64,000 nt of DNA from Novosphingobium piscinae. Its GTDB lineage: Bacteria > Pseudomonadota > Alphaproteobacteria > Sphingomonadales > Sphingomonadaceae. This document shows, in pieces, positions 53,255 through 63,088 of this stretch. Numbering within the stretch: the stretch's first letter is position 1; every line of letters begins with the position of its first letter. The notes under the pieces were generated by a model. It had not been told where the DNA came from and did not search any database. It worked only from the letters and a program-made list of their open reading frames with translations. The DNA lies in the NCBI RefSeq assembly GCF_014230355.1, contig NZ_JACLAX010000005.1:159291-223290 (forward strand), in the 5' to 3' direction. Made by a program: the position numbers and the translations under genes.

Positions 53255-53563
53255 ATGCGGATAGTCCGCACGATCGTCTGGACCGTGCTGGTCGTGGGGC
53301 TGGTGCTGTTCTCCGTCACCAACTGGACCCCGGTCACCGTCCGGATCTGGGAAGATCTGGTCTGGGAGACCCGCCTGCCCGCGCTCGTGGTGCTGTCGTT
53401 CCTGGCCGGACTCCTGCCGATGTGGCTGCTTCACGTCGCCGGACGCTGGCGCTGGCGGCGGCGCATCACCGCGCTGGAGGCGGTCACGCGCCAGCCCTCG
53501 GCAGCCCTGTCGAGCACCCAGCTTGACGCGGCTGCGCAATCCGGAGACACGCCCGCCACCTGA
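53255..53563 (+). CDS. LapA-like small membrane protein
   Basis: This is a 102-residue protein. The ATG at 53255 has GGAGAAAGGA upstream. It shows two hydrophobic helices (VWTVLVVGLVLFSVTNW and LPALVVLSFLAGLLPMWLLHVAG) and an arginine-rich turn RWRWRRRIT, the architecture of LapA proteins (lipopolysaccharide assembly protein A). LapA usually precedes pyrF, as it does here by 19 bases, and works with LapB in LpxC turnover. LapB is not in the window. Confidence 0.75.
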   Translation: MRIVRTIVWTVLVVGLVLFSVTNWTPVTVRIWEDLVWETRLPALVVLSFLAGLLPMWLLHVAGRWRWRRRITALEAVTRQPSAALSSTQLDAAAQSGDTPAT

Positions 53564-53582
53564 GTGACCGAATGGAACCCGC

Positions 53583-54266
53583 ATGAACCCGATCTACCTT
53601 GCCCTTGACCTGCCCCGGCTCGACGCCGCGATCGCTCTGGCCCAGAAGGTCAAGGGGCACGTCGGCGGGCTCAAGCTCGGGCTCGAGTTCTTCTGCGCCC
53701 ACGGGCACCATGGCGTCCACGAGGTGGCCAAGGTCGGTCTGCCGCTCTTCCTCGATCTCAAGCTGCACGACATCCCCAACACCGTGGCCGGGGCGATGCA
53801 GTCGATCCACGTGCTCGAACCCGCGATCGTCACGGTCCATGCCAGCGGCGGGCGGGCGATGATGGAGGATGCCAAGGCTGCCGCCGGGGAGCATTGCCGG
53901 GTGGTTGCGGTCACCGTGCTGACCAGCCTCGACGACGCTGATCTGGCCGCCACGGGCGTGGGCGGATCGTCGCACGACCAGGTGCTGCGGCTGGCCGACC
54001 TCGCCGCCGAGGCCGGGCTCGACGGGATCGTCTGTTCCGGTCAGGAGGTCGGCGAGGTCCACAGGCGCTGGAAGAACGGCTTCTTCGTGGTTCCCGGGCT
54101 GCGCCCGGCCGAGGCCGCTAACGGGGCTTTGGGGGGCGACCAGAAGCGCACCGTCACCCCCCGCCAGGCCCGCGACGCCGGAGCCAGCGTCCTGGTGATC
54201 GGCCGCCCGATCAGCCGCGCCGAGGATCCGGTCACCGCCGCGCGGGCAATCGAAGGCACGCTCTGA
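53583..54266 (+). CDS. pyrF: Orotidine-5'-phosphate decarboxylase
   Basis: This is a 227-residue protein. The signature FLDLKLHDIPNTVAGAM (catalytic Asp-Lys-Asp array), the VGGSSHD region, and the C-terminal VIGRPISRAEDPV are present. It decarboxylates OMP to UMP. It lies 19 bases after the LapA-like gene and four bases before a GNAT gene. ATG 53583 begins the conserved NPIYLALDLP sequence. Confidence 0.96.
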   Translation: MNPIYLALDLPRLDAAIALAQKVKGHVGGLKLGLEFFCAHGHHGVHEVAKVGLPLFLDLKLHDIPNTVAGAMQSIHVLEPAIVTVHASGGRAMMEDAKAAAGEHCRVVAVTVLTSLDDADLAATGVGGSSHDQVLRLADLAAEAGLDGIVCSGQEVGEVHRRWKNGFFVVPGLRPAEAANGALGGDQKRTVTPRQARDAGASVLVIGRPISRAEDPVTAARAIEGTL

Positions 54267-54270
54267 TCCG

Positions 54271-54783
54271 ATGACAATCGCCTTCCGCCCGGCCAAGCTC
54301 GACGATGTCGGCGCGATCCGCGCACTCGTCGAAAGCGCCTACCGCGGCGACAGCGCTCGGGCCGGCTGGACCCACGAAGCCGACATGCTAAGCGGCGAGC
54401 GGACCTCGGACGACGAGGTTGCCGGGGTGATCGCCGATCCCGCCCAGCGCATCGTCGTCGCCATCGAGGACGGGGCGCTGATCGGCTCGGTGGCGATCAC
54501 CAGCAAGCCGCCGCGGCATTGCTATCTCGGCATGCTCGCGGTCTCGCCCGCGCGCCAGGCGGGGGGGCTGGGCCGCCAGCTGATCGCTGCGGCCGAAGCC
54601 GAGGCGCGCCGGGCTTTCGGCGCCGCGGTGATGGAGATGACCGTGATCGACCGGCGGGCCGAGCTGATCGCCTGGTACGAGCGGCGGGGCTATCACCGCA
54701 CCGGCGAGACGCGCCCCTTCCCCGTCGATCTGCCCGAGGCCGCCGGGCTGACGATGGTCGTGCTGGAACGGCTACTGGATTGA
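54271..54783 (+). CDS. GNAT-family N-acetyltransferase
   Basis: This is a 170-residue protein. The acetyl-CoA loop is LGMLAVSPARQAGGLGRQLI, with following residues AAAEAEARRAFG and VIDRRAELIAWYERRGYHRTGETRP, a typical GNAT architecture. The substrate is unknown. It follows pyrF by four bases, so it is likely cotranscribed. Nothing else in the context suggests a toxin or ribosomal role. Confidence 0.88.
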   Translation: MTIAFRPAKLDDVGAIRALVESAYRGDSARAGWTHEADMLSGERTSDDEVAGVIADPAQRIVVAIEDGALIGSVAITSKPPRHCYLGMLAVSPARQAGGLGRQLIAAAEAEARRAFGAAVMEMTVIDRRAELIAWYERRGYHRTGETRPFPVDLPEAAGLTMVVLERLLD

Positions 54784-54905
54784 GTGGTGGCCGCCCCGGG
54801 GCCCCGACGCGGCCCGGTTCGGCGCGGCCCGGTTCATCGCCGCGCAACCTCGCTTCGGCCAAGCCCCAGCCCCAGCGACTCCGATCGCCACTCCGGGAGA
54901 CCGAC

Positions 54906-55661
54906 ATGATCCTGCGCCCCCTCATCCTCGTCGCCGCGCTGGCCGCCCTGCCCGGCGCGGCGCTGGCCCAGGCCGCTCCGCGCCCGCCCGCCAGCGCGGC
55001 GCCCGCCCCCACCGTGCTGAGCCTGTCGGCCGAGGGCCGGGTAAGCCGCGCGCCCGACGTGGCCACCTTCAGCGCCGGCGTGGTCAGCCAGGGCATCACG
55101 GCCACCGAGGCCCTGCGCGCCAATGCCGCGGACATGACCCGGGTGATCGCCGCGCTGAAGAAGGCCGGCGTGGCCGACAAGGACATCCAGACCAGCAATC
55201 TCTCGCTCAGCCCGGTTTACCAGCCGCAGCGCAACCTGCCCGACGGCACGATGGAACCGGCCCAGCCCAGGATCATCGGCTACCAGGCGAACAATGCGGT
55301 GTCGGTCCGGCACCGCAACCTCGCCGATCTGGGCAAGGTGATCGACGCGCTGGTCTCGGCCGGGGCCAATCAGGTCAACGGTCCGGGGTTCGAGGTGGAC
55401 GATCCCGATCCGGCACAGGACGCGGCGCGCACCGCGGCGATGGCCAAGGCCCGCGCCCGGGCCGAGCTCTATGCCCGCGCTGCCGGGCTGCGCGTGGGGC
55501 GGATCGTTTCGATCAGCGAGAGCGGGGGCTGGCAGCCGCCGCAGCCGGTGATGTACCGCATGGCCGCGATGGAGGCCGCACCGGCACCGTCGTCCCCGGT
55601 CCAGGCGGGCGAGCTGCAGATGACGGTCACCGTGCAGGTGCAGTTCGAACTGGTGCCGTGA
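54906..55661 (+). CDS. SIMPL domain-containing exported protein
   Basis: This is a 251-residue protein. The ATG at 54906 gives a Sec signal peptide (ILRPLILVAALAALPGAALAQ). The SIMPL (DUF541) domain follows with VLSLSAEGRVSRAPDVATFSAGVVSQG, then AALKKAGVADKDIQTSNLSLSP. The name refers to a family seen in mammalian signalling proteins and many bacterial exported proteins of unknown role. It stands between the pyrF-GNAT pair and trpF. The open frame continues upstream but the signal peptide fixes the start. Confidence 0.88.
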   Translation: MILRPLILVAALAALPGAALAQAAPRPPASAAPAPTVLSLSAEGRVSRAPDVATFSAGVVSQGITATEALRANAADMTRVIAALKKAGVADKDIQTSNLSLSPVYQPQRNLPDGTMEPAQPRIIGYQANNAVSVRHRNLADLGKVIDALVSAGANQVNGPGFEVDDPDPAQDAARTAAMAKARARAELYARAAGLRVGRIVSISESGGWQPPQPVMYRMAAMEAAPAPSSPVQAGELQMTVTVQVQFELVP

Positions 55662-55704
55662 TGATCCCCCTTGCCGGGCGCGGGGCCTCGGCTAAGGGGC
55701 GGTG

Positions 55705-56364
55705 ATGCCCATCGCCCCCGCCCCGACCGCCGCGATCAAGATCTGCGGCGTGACCACGCCCGAGGCGCTCGACGCCGCGATCGCGGCGCGGGCGGATCAC
55801 ATCGGCTTCGTGTTCTTCGCCCGCTCGCCCCGCAATCTCACCCCCCGCGAGGCCGCGCCGCTTGGCGAGCGCGCGGCCGGGCGGATCGGCCGGGTGGGCC
55901 TGTTCGTCGATGCCGACGATGCCCTGATCGCCGAGGCGGTCGCGGCGGCCGGGCTCGACGCGCTGCAGCTCCACGGCGAGGAAAGCCCGGCCCGCACGGC
56001 CGAGCTGCGCGCGCGCTTCGGCCTGCCGGTGTGGAAGGCGATCCCCGTCGCCGCGGTGGGGGACATCGCGCGGGCCGCCGCCTGGCTCGGCGCCGCCGAC
56101 CTGATCCTGTTCGACGCCAAGACCCCCCGGGGCACGCTGCCCGGCGGCATGGGCCTGGCCTTCGACTGGACCCTGCTGGCCGACTGGCGCAACCGCGCGC
56201 CGTGGGGCCTTGCCGGCGGGCTCGGCCCGGCCAATGTGGCAGAGGCGATTGCCCGCACCGGCACGCCGCTGGTCGACACCTCGTCCGGGGTGGAGAGCGC
56301 GCCGGGGATCAAGGATCCCCAGCTTATCGCGCGGTTCTGCGCCGCGGTGCGCAGTTCCGGCTGA
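55705..56364 (+). CDS. trpF: Phosphoribosylanthranilate isomerase
   Basis: This is a 219-residue TIM-barrel protein. It shows IKICGVTTPEALDAA (catalytic Cys), VGLFVDADDALIAEAV, LQLHGEESP and FDWTLLADW. It catalyses the Amadori rearrangement in tryptophan synthesis. The ATG at 55705 is preceded by AAGGGG at good spacing; a GTG one codon earlier is less likely. Normally trpB follows directly, but an inverted outer-membrane gene is placed between them. Confidence 0.95.
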   Translation: MPIAPAPTAAIKICGVTTPEALDAAIAARADHIGFVFFARSPRNLTPREAAPLGERAAGRIGRVGLFVDADDALIAEAVAAAGLDALQLHGEESPARTAELRARFGLPVWKAIPVAAVGDIARAAAWLGAADLILFDAKTPRGTLPGGMGLAFDWTLLADWRNRAPWGLAGGLGPANVAEAIARTGTPLVDTSSGVESAPGIKDPQLIARFCAAVRSSG

Positions 56365-56366
56365 AC

Positions 56367-56397
56367 CGAAAAGGGCGGCCCGTTGCCGGACCGCCCT
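56367..56397 (-). terminator. Terminator hairpin of the outer-membrane protein gene
   Basis: On the minus strand AGGGCGG/CCGCCCT arms (56391-56397 and 56372-56378) enclose a short loop and are followed by TTTTC. This suits termination of the minus-strand gene ending at 56424, and may also block readthrough from trpF. Confidence 0.75.
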
Positions 56398-56423
56398 CGC
56401 CCATCGGGGCCGCGAAACTGCGT

Positions 56424-56891
56424 TCAGAACTTGACGCCGACACCCGCCAGCACGGTATCGCGATCCGGGCCGTTGTCGGTGAAGTGGTGCTTGTATTCGA
56501 CCTTGGTGTAGAGCGGGCCCATGAAGCCGAACTGCGCACCGGCGCCCAGATCCCACGATCCGCGGCAGGTGTCGCAGGGCTCGGTCGAATAGCCGCCGAT
56601 GCCGTAGAACTTGTTGCCCAGCGCGTTGATGCCGGCGCGGCCCTGGAAGCCGAAGCTGGTCTTGTAGCGCGAGCCGAGAACCTTGTCGGCCGAGACCTCG
56701 AGACCGGTGAAGGCGGCGGGGCCAAGGTCGAAGTCATAACCGACAGCCGCGCCCACGGTCCCCTCGGTGCGACCCGGCAGCCATTCGATACCCCCGCGCA
56801 CCTCGGCACGGGTCTCGTTGGCAAGGGCCGGCGTCGCGACGGCGCCGCCCAGGGCGGCAGCGGCGAGCAGCGGAAGGGCGAAAGTGCGCAT
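56424..56891 (-). CDS. Putative outer-membrane beta-barrel protein (opacity-like)
   Basis: This is a 155-residue protein. The ATG at 56891 has AGGAG upstream and gives a signal peptide (RTFALPLLAAAALGGAVATPALA). Alternating hydrophobic strands (VGYDFDLG, FGFQGRAGI, LGAGAQFGF, KVEYKHHF) and a terminal VGVKF with C-terminal Phe match small eight-strand OM barrels. It has a Cys pair CDTC near the middle. Its inverted position interrupts trpF-trpB. The function is unknown. Confidence 0.78.
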   Translation of the reverse strand: MRTFALPLLAAAALGGAVATPALANETRAEVRGGIEWLPGRTEGTVGAAVGYDFDLGPAAFTGLEVSADKVLGSRYKTSFGFQGRAGINALGNKFYGIGGYSTEPCDTCRGSWDLGAGAQFGFMGPLYTKVEYKHHFTDNGPDRDTVLAGVGVKF

Positions 56892-57135
56892 CTTGGTACT
56901 CCTGATGTCCGGTCCGATCCTGTCGGGCCGCTGCCGACCTAGGCCGCGCAGTCTGTCGGCAGAATGAACCCAAACTGTCGCTGAGATGAACAGGGCACAG
57001 CAGTGTGGCCAATCCACAACAGGGCAGACCCGCCCGTCCCGCCGCTACTCGGCCGATCGCCGAAACAGCCGCCCAAGCCCTGCCCCAAAGCCCCGCAAAC
57101 TGGACATTGGCGCGCGCCTCTGCCAAGCGCCGGGC

Positions 57136-58350
<1,215 letters not shown>

Positions 58351-58360
58351 TTGCCGCTAT

Positions 58361-58451
58361 CGTCGTCCCGGGCTTGACCCGGGATCGGTGTCCGGATCGC
58401 TGCAACACAGCGCCTCGCCGCCAGCGGTCCCGGGTTAAGCCCGGGACGACG
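58361..58451. repeat. Paired 24-bp palindromic module between trpB and trpA
   Basis: The unit at 58361-58384 (core CCCGGGCTTGACCCGGG) and its mirror at 58428-58451 (core CCCGGGTTAAGCCCGGG) form an inverted pair differing at one base. The same 24-base unit occurs exactly within 52938-52961 and, inverted, within 36737-36760. It forms a BIME-like doublet in the trpB-trpA space. Confidence 0.9.
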
Positions 58452-58462
58452 GAGTTTTCAGA

Positions 58463-59266
58463 ATGACTGACCGCCTGACCGCCGCTTTCGCCAAGGGCCG
58501 CCCGGCCCTTGTCACCTTTGTCACCGGGGGCGATCCCACCCCTGCCCACACCGCCGCGATCCTCGACGCGCTGGTCGAAGGCGGCGCCGATGTGATCGAG
58601 CTGGGCATGCCCTTCACCGATCCGATGGCCGATGGCCCGGCGATCCAACTGGCCAACCTGCGCGCGCTCGGGGCCGGGACCCGGACCGCCGACATCTTCG
58701 CCATCGCCGCCGCCTTCCGCGACCGCCACCCCGAGGTGCCGCTGGTGCTGATGGGCTATGCCAACCCGATGACGATCCGCGGCGCCGACTGGTTCGCCGC
58801 CGAGTGCGCGAAGGCCGGGGTCGACGGGGTGATCTGCGTCGACATTCCGCCTGAGGAGGATGCCGAGCTGGGCCCGGCCCTGCGCGCCGCCGGTGTGGCG
58901 CTGATCCGCCTCGCCACGCCGACCACCGACGCGGCGCGGCTGCCCGCCGTGCTCGCGGGCTCGTCGGGGTTCCTTTACTACGTCTCGGTGGCGGGCATCA
59001 CTGGCATGCAGCAGGCTGCCCAGGCCAGCATCGAGGAGGCGGTGGCCAGGCTCAAGGCGGCAAGCACGATTCCCGTGGCCGTGGGCTTCGGCGTGCGCAC
59101 CCCCGAGCAGGCCGCCGCGATCGCCCGGGTCGCCGATGGCGTGGTGGTGGGTTCGGCCCTGGTCGATCTGGTCGCGCGGCATGGCAAGGACGCGGCCGGT
59201 CCGGTGCGCGATCTCACCGCCGCCCTCTCGCAAGCCGTCCATCAATCGCGTAAGGAGCCGGCATGA
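58463..59266 (+). CDS. trpA: Tryptophan synthase alpha chain
   Basis: This is a 267-residue protein. It shows [14 protein letters not shown] (catalytic Glu and Asp), the [10 protein letters not shown] loop and [11 protein letters not shown] near the end. It cleaves indole-3-glycerol phosphate and channels indole to TrpB. The start is the ATG at 58463 following the palindromic module. Its stop overlaps the accD start by four bases (58463-59266, 59263-60114). Confidence 0.96.
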   Translation: MTDRLTAAFAKGRPALVTFVTGGDPTPAHTAAILDALVEGGADVIELGMPFTDPMADGPAIQLANLRALGAGTRTADIFAIAAAFRDRHPEVPLVLMGYANPMTIRGADWFAAECAKAGVDGVICVDIPPEEDAELGPALRAAGVALIRLATPTTDAARLPAVLAGSSGFLYYVSVAGITGMQQAAQASIEEAVARLKAASTIPVAVGFGVRTPEQAAAIARVADGVVVGSALVDLVARHGKDAAGPVRDLTAALSQAVHQSRKEPA

Positions 59267-60114
59267 GCTGGATTACCCGCGTCCGCAACGCGCTGCCGTC
59301 GTTCGCGCAGAAGCGTGAGACCCCCGACAACCTGTGGATCAAGTGCCCGTCGTGCAGCGAGATGCTGTTCACCAAGGAGTACGAGGAGAACCTGTCGGTC
59401 TGCCCGCGCTGCGACCATCACGGCCGCGTGCGCACCGATGACCGCTTCGGGCAGCTGCTGGACCCCGGCTACACCGTGCTGGCCACGCCCAGGGTCAAGG
59501 AAGACCCGCTGAAGTTCCGCGATTCCAAGCGCTATCCCGATCGCTTGAAGGCCGCCCGGGCAACCAATCCGCACCCCGATGCGCTGACCAACGCCAAGGG
59601 CACCGTGGGCGGCCACCGCGTCGTGCTGGGCGTGCAGGACTTCGCCTTCATGGGCGGATCGATGGGCATGGCCGTTGGCGCGGCCTTCGTCGAAGGGGTG
59701 GAGCGCGCGATCAAGGACAAGTCGCCCTACGTGATCTGCACGGCGGCGGGCGGCGCGCGGATGCAGGAGGGCATCCTCTCGCTGATGCAGATGCCCAAGA
59801 CCACGGTCGCGCTGCGCCGCCTGCGCCGCGCCGGGCTGCCCTATGTGGTGATCCTGACCGACCCCACCACCGGCGGCGTCACCGCCTCCTATGCCATGCT
59901 GGGCGACATCCACATCGCCGAGCCGGGCTGCCTGATCGGCTTCGCCGGCCAGCGGGTGATCCAGGACACGATCCGCGAGAAGCTGCCCGAAGGCTTCCAG
60001 CGCGCCGAGTACCTGCACGAACACGGCATGGTCGACATGGTGGTCCACCGCAAGGAACTGAAGGCCACGCTGGCGCGGGTGCTGGAGTATCTCCAGCCGG
60101 CCAAGGCGGCGTAA
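59263..60114 (+). CDS. accD: Acetyl-CoA carboxylase, carboxyltransferase subunit beta
   Basis: This is a 283-residue protein. The N-terminal zinc ribbon is [12 protein letters not shown]...VCPRCDHH (four Cys). The core shows [30 protein letters not shown] and [16 protein letters not shown]. It pairs with AccA to form malonyl-CoA, feeding the fab genes. The trpB-trpA-accD-folC order is common in alphaproteobacteria. Start ATG 59263 overlaps trpA. Confidence 0.97.
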   Translation: MSWITRVRNALPSFAQKRETPDNLWIKCPSCSEMLFTKEYEENLSVCPRCDHHGRVRTDDRFGQLLDPGYTVLATPRVKEDPLKFRDSKRYPDRLKAARATNPHPDALTNAKGTVGGHRVVLGVQDFAFMGGSMGMAVGAAFVEGVERAIKDKSPYVICTAAGGARMQEGILSLMQMPKTTVALRRLRRAGLPYVVILTDPTTGGVTASYAMLGDIHIAEPGCLIGFAGQRVIQDTIREKLPEGFQRAEYLHEHGMVDMVVHRKELKATLARVLEYLQPAKAA

Positions 60115-60167
60115 CGCCCTTTCGACCCCGTGCGGCACCACCCACAGGTGATGACCTAAACCCTGTC

Positions 60168-60231
60168 CGTTCGTATCGAGCGAAGTCGAGACACCGAGCG
60201 CGACGCCTCTCGACGTCGCTCGAGGCGAACG
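60168..60231. repeat. GACGTC hairpin element, copy 2
   Basis: The arms CGTTCG (60168-60173) with TCGAGCGAAGTCGAGA, and TCTCGACGTCGCTCGA with CGAACG (ending 60231), pair with one mismatch and form a long stem between accD and folC. The core is shared with the element at 36931-36984. It may end transcripts from accD. Confidence 0.75.
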
Positions 60232-60267
60232 GCCAGAGTGAACCCGAACAGGATCGATCACACAGCC

Positions 60268-61578
60268 ATGCGCGACTTCGCCACCTCCGATCACCCCGGC
60301 GTCCAGACCCAGCTGAACCGGCTGGCCGCGCTGTCACTGCCGCAGGGCCGCTACGGACTGGAGACGATCGAGGCGATCTGCGCCCGGCTGGGCCATCCCG
60401 AACGCCGGCTGCCGCCGGTGTTCCACGTCGCCGGGACCAATGGCAAGGGCTCCACCTGCGCCTTCCTGCGCGCCATGCTGGAAGCCCAGGGCTATACCGT
60501 GCACAGCGCGACCAAGCCGCATCTGGTGCGCTACAACGAGCGCATCCGCGTCGCCGGCCGGCTGATCGACGACGCGGCGCTGGCGGCGGTCCTGGCCGAG
60601 GTGCTCGACGCCGCCGAGGATCTGGGTCCCAGTTTCTTCGAAGTGACCACCGCGGCGCTGTTCCTGGCCTTCAGCCGCACGGCGGCCGATGCCTGCGTGA
60701 TCGAGGTCGGGCTGGGCGGACGGCTCGATGCCACCAACGTCATCCCCGCTCCGCTGGTCTGCGCCGTCGCCTCGCTCGGGCTCGACCACGAGGCCTTCCT
60801 GCTCCGCCCCGAGGAGGGCACGCCGGCCGAGCCGATCGCCCGCATCGCCTTCGAGAAGGCCAGCATCGCCAAGCCCGGGGTGCCGCTGGTCACCCAGACC
60901 TATGCCGCGGGGGCGGTCACGGCGGTGCTCGAGACCGCCGCGCGTCATGGCGCTCCGGTGCACCTGCGCGGGCGCGACTGGTGGTGCGAGACAGCGGCTG
61001 ACCATTTCATCCTGCGCGACGATCAGGGCGAAGTGGCGCTCCCGCTGCCGACGCTGCCCGGATCGCACCAGATCGACAATGCCGCCCTCGCGGTGACCAT
61101 GCTGCGCCGGCAGAGCGCCGTGCCGGTCACGCCCGCCGCCATGGCCGCGGGGATCCGCGCCGCGCGCTGGCCGGCGCGCCTGCAGCGGTTGGGGGCCGGT
61201 CCGCTCACCGCGCTGGCCCCGGGCCGGGCGGTCTGGCTGGATGGCGGCCACAATCCCGATGCCGGCCTCGCGATCGCGCGGCACTTCGCCGGTCGGCAGG
61301 TCCACCTGATCATCGGCATGCTGGCGAACAAGGATCCGGCCGCGCTGGTCGTGCCGCTTGAGCCGATGCTCGCCTCGATCGCGGTGGTACCGGCCCCCGG
61401 GCACGATGCCCACCGCCCAGAGGACTTCGCGGCGCACAGCGCGCTGCCGGTCCTGCCGTGCCGCGACGTGGCCTCGGCCCTGGCTGCCCTGCCCGATGAT
61501 GGACGCGAGGTACTGATCGCCGGATCGCTCTATCTCGCCGGCGAGGTCCTGCGCCTCAACCGCGAGATCCCCGACTAG
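60268..61578 (+). CDS. folC: Bifunctional folylpolyglutamate/dihydrofolate synthase
   Basis: This is a 436-residue Mur-ligase-fold protein. The ATP loop is HVAGTNGKGSTCAFLRAM, with GLGGRLDATNVI, SLGLDHEAFLL and DGGHNPDA near the end. It adds glutamate to folates. The ATG at 60268 is preferred over the GTG at 60238, which lies in the hairpin region and has no ribosome site; neither is strongly marked. It ends the trp-acc-fol block and its stop is 33 bases before the convergent AmpG-like gene. Confidence 0.94.
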   Translation: MRDFATSDHPGVQTQLNRLAALSLPQGRYGLETIEAICARLGHPERRLPPVFHVAGTNGKGSTCAFLRAMLEAQGYTVHSATKPHLVRYNERIRVAGRLIDDAALAAVLAEVLDAAEDLGPSFFEVTTAALFLAFSRTAADACVIEVGLGGRLDATNVIPAPLVCAVASLGLDHEAFLLRPEEGTPAEPIARIAFEKASIAKPGVPLVTQTYAAGAVTAVLETAARHGAPVHLRGRDWWCETAADHFILRDDQGEVALPLPTLPGSHQIDNAALAVTMLRRQSAVPVTPAAMAAGIRAARWPARLQRLGAGPLTALAPGRAVWLDGGHNPDAGLAIARHFAGRQVHLIIGMLANKDPAALVVPLEPMLASIAVVPAPGHDAHRPEDFAAHSALPVLPCRDVASALAALPDDGREVLIAGSLYLAGEVLRLNREIPD

Positions 61579-61611
61579 GCCGCATTGCCCCGCGGCCAGG
61601 CGACACCGGCC

Positions 61612-62922
61612 CTAGACAGCATCCCCGGCCGAGCCGATCGAGCTGTCGACCAGCCCGGTGCGGCTCATCCACCAGAACAGGACGATCCCGGGCAGCGCGG
61701 CCAGGGTGGTGAGCAGGTAGAAGTTGACGTAGCCCAGCGCCTCGATCAGCGCCCCGGCGGTGGTCCCGGTGAGGAACCGGCCGACGATGCTCGCCCCGGC
61801 CGAGATCAGCGCATACTGCGCGGCGGTGAAGCGCAGGTCGCACAGCGCCGAGAAGTAGGCCACCACCACCACCCCGCCGAAGCCCGAGGCGATGTTCTCG
61901 AACCCGATCGCCGCGGCCATGCCGAGATTGGAATGGCCCGCCGCGGCGAGCAGCGCGAAGCTGAGGTTCGACACGCCCATGAGGCCCAGCGCCAGCAGCA
62001 CCGAACGCTTGAGCCCGAGCCGGGTATAGGCCGCCCCGCCCAGGAAGATGCCGATCAGATAGGCCCAGAAACCCAGCCCGATGTCGTAGATCGCGATCTC
62101 GTCGTTGCTGAAGCCAAGATCGTCGAACAGCAGCCGGAAGGTGAGGTTGGCCAGGGTGTCACCGATCTTGTGGACCAGGATGAACAGCAGCACCAGCAGG
62201 GCGCCCGGGCGGCGGAAGAACTCGAGGAAGGGGCCGTAGATCGCCTGGACCATCTCGCCCAGCCCGCGCCGGGTGGTGGGCGCGCGGTGGCGCTCGGGCT
62301 CGCCCAGCCAGAGGGCGGTGAGCATCGCCGGCAGGGCGAAGGCGGCGCAGGCGAGATAGCCCGCGCTCCAGCCGTGGCGCGCGGCGATCACCAGCGCCAG
62401 CGCGCCGGCCCCGGCCGACCCGAGCCGCCAGCCGTATTGCGACATGCCCGAGCCGACGCCCAGCTGGTAGGGCCGCAGCGTCTCGATCCGGTAGGCATCG
62501 ATCACGATGTCGAAGGTGGCGCCCGCGGCACCGACCAGCACCGCGGCGATCACCGTGCCGGCGATGTCGGCCGAGGGATCGACCAGCGCGAGATGGACCA
62601 CCGCGGCGATCACCAGGGTGCCGGCCACCAGCATCCACGACACCCGCTGGCCCAGCCGCCCGAGCAGCGGCAGCCGCACCCCGTCGACGATCCAGGCCCA
62701 GAACACCTTCAGGTTGTAGACCAGGAAGGCGAGGGTGAAGGCGGTGACGGTCTTCTTGTCGATCCCGTCCTGCGCCAGCCGGGTGGTCAGGGTCGCGCCG
62801 ATCATCGCGAAGGGGAAGCCCGAGGAGATGCCGAGGAACAGGGCGCCCAGCGGCTCGCGCTCGAGATAGGGGGCGATCGCGCCCGCGACCGGCCCCGCTG
62901 GCTGCGCCGTGCTGTCACTCAT
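61612..62922 (-). CDS. AmpG-like muropeptide permease (MFS)
   Basis: This 436-residue membrane protein has about 12-14 hydrophobic segments from the ATG at 62922 (GGGGACAAGG upstream). FLGISSGFPFAMIGATLTTRLAQDGI, DIVIDAYRIETL and PYQLGVGSGMSQYGWRLG follow AmpG-family patterns. AmpG imports anhydromuropeptides from the periplasm for recycling. A long 5' extension on the same frame lacks homologous sequence. It pairs logically with the LdcA and Mur-ligase genes 38 kb away. Confidence 0.85.
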   Translation of the reverse strand: MSDSTAQPAGPVAGAIAPYLEREPLGALFLGISSGFPFAMIGATLTTRLAQDGIDKKTVTAFTLAFLVYNLKVFWAWIVDGVRLPLLGRLGQRVSWMLVAGTLVIAAVVHLALVDPSADIAGTVIAAVLVGAAGATFDIVIDAYRIETLRPYQLGVGSGMSQYGWRLGSAGAGALALVIAARHGWSAGYLACAAFALPAMLTALWLGEPERHRAPTTRRGLGEMVQAIYGPFLEFFRRPGALLVLLFILVHKIGDTLANLTFRLLFDDLGFSNDEIAIYDIGLGFWAYLIGIFLGGAAYTRLGLKRSVLLALGLMGVSNLSFALLAAAGHSNLGMAAAIGFENIASGFGGVVVVAYFSALCDLRFTAAQYALISAGASIVGRFLTGTTAGALIEALGYVNFYLLTTLAALPGIVLFWWMSRTGLVDSSIGSAGDAV

Positions 62923-63088
62923 GCCTTGTCCCCACCTCGCTTGCCGCGCCATGCTAACGGCCTTTGCCGGGAAGGCCAGATGGTTCGCGGCCGGTTCGCC
63001 CGATCTGCCCGCGCGGGGGCCGGGCGGAGAGCGCGTGGGCCGCGTCTGGCGCTTTGACGCCCCCTGCCCTTGGCGGTAAGGCCCGCCC

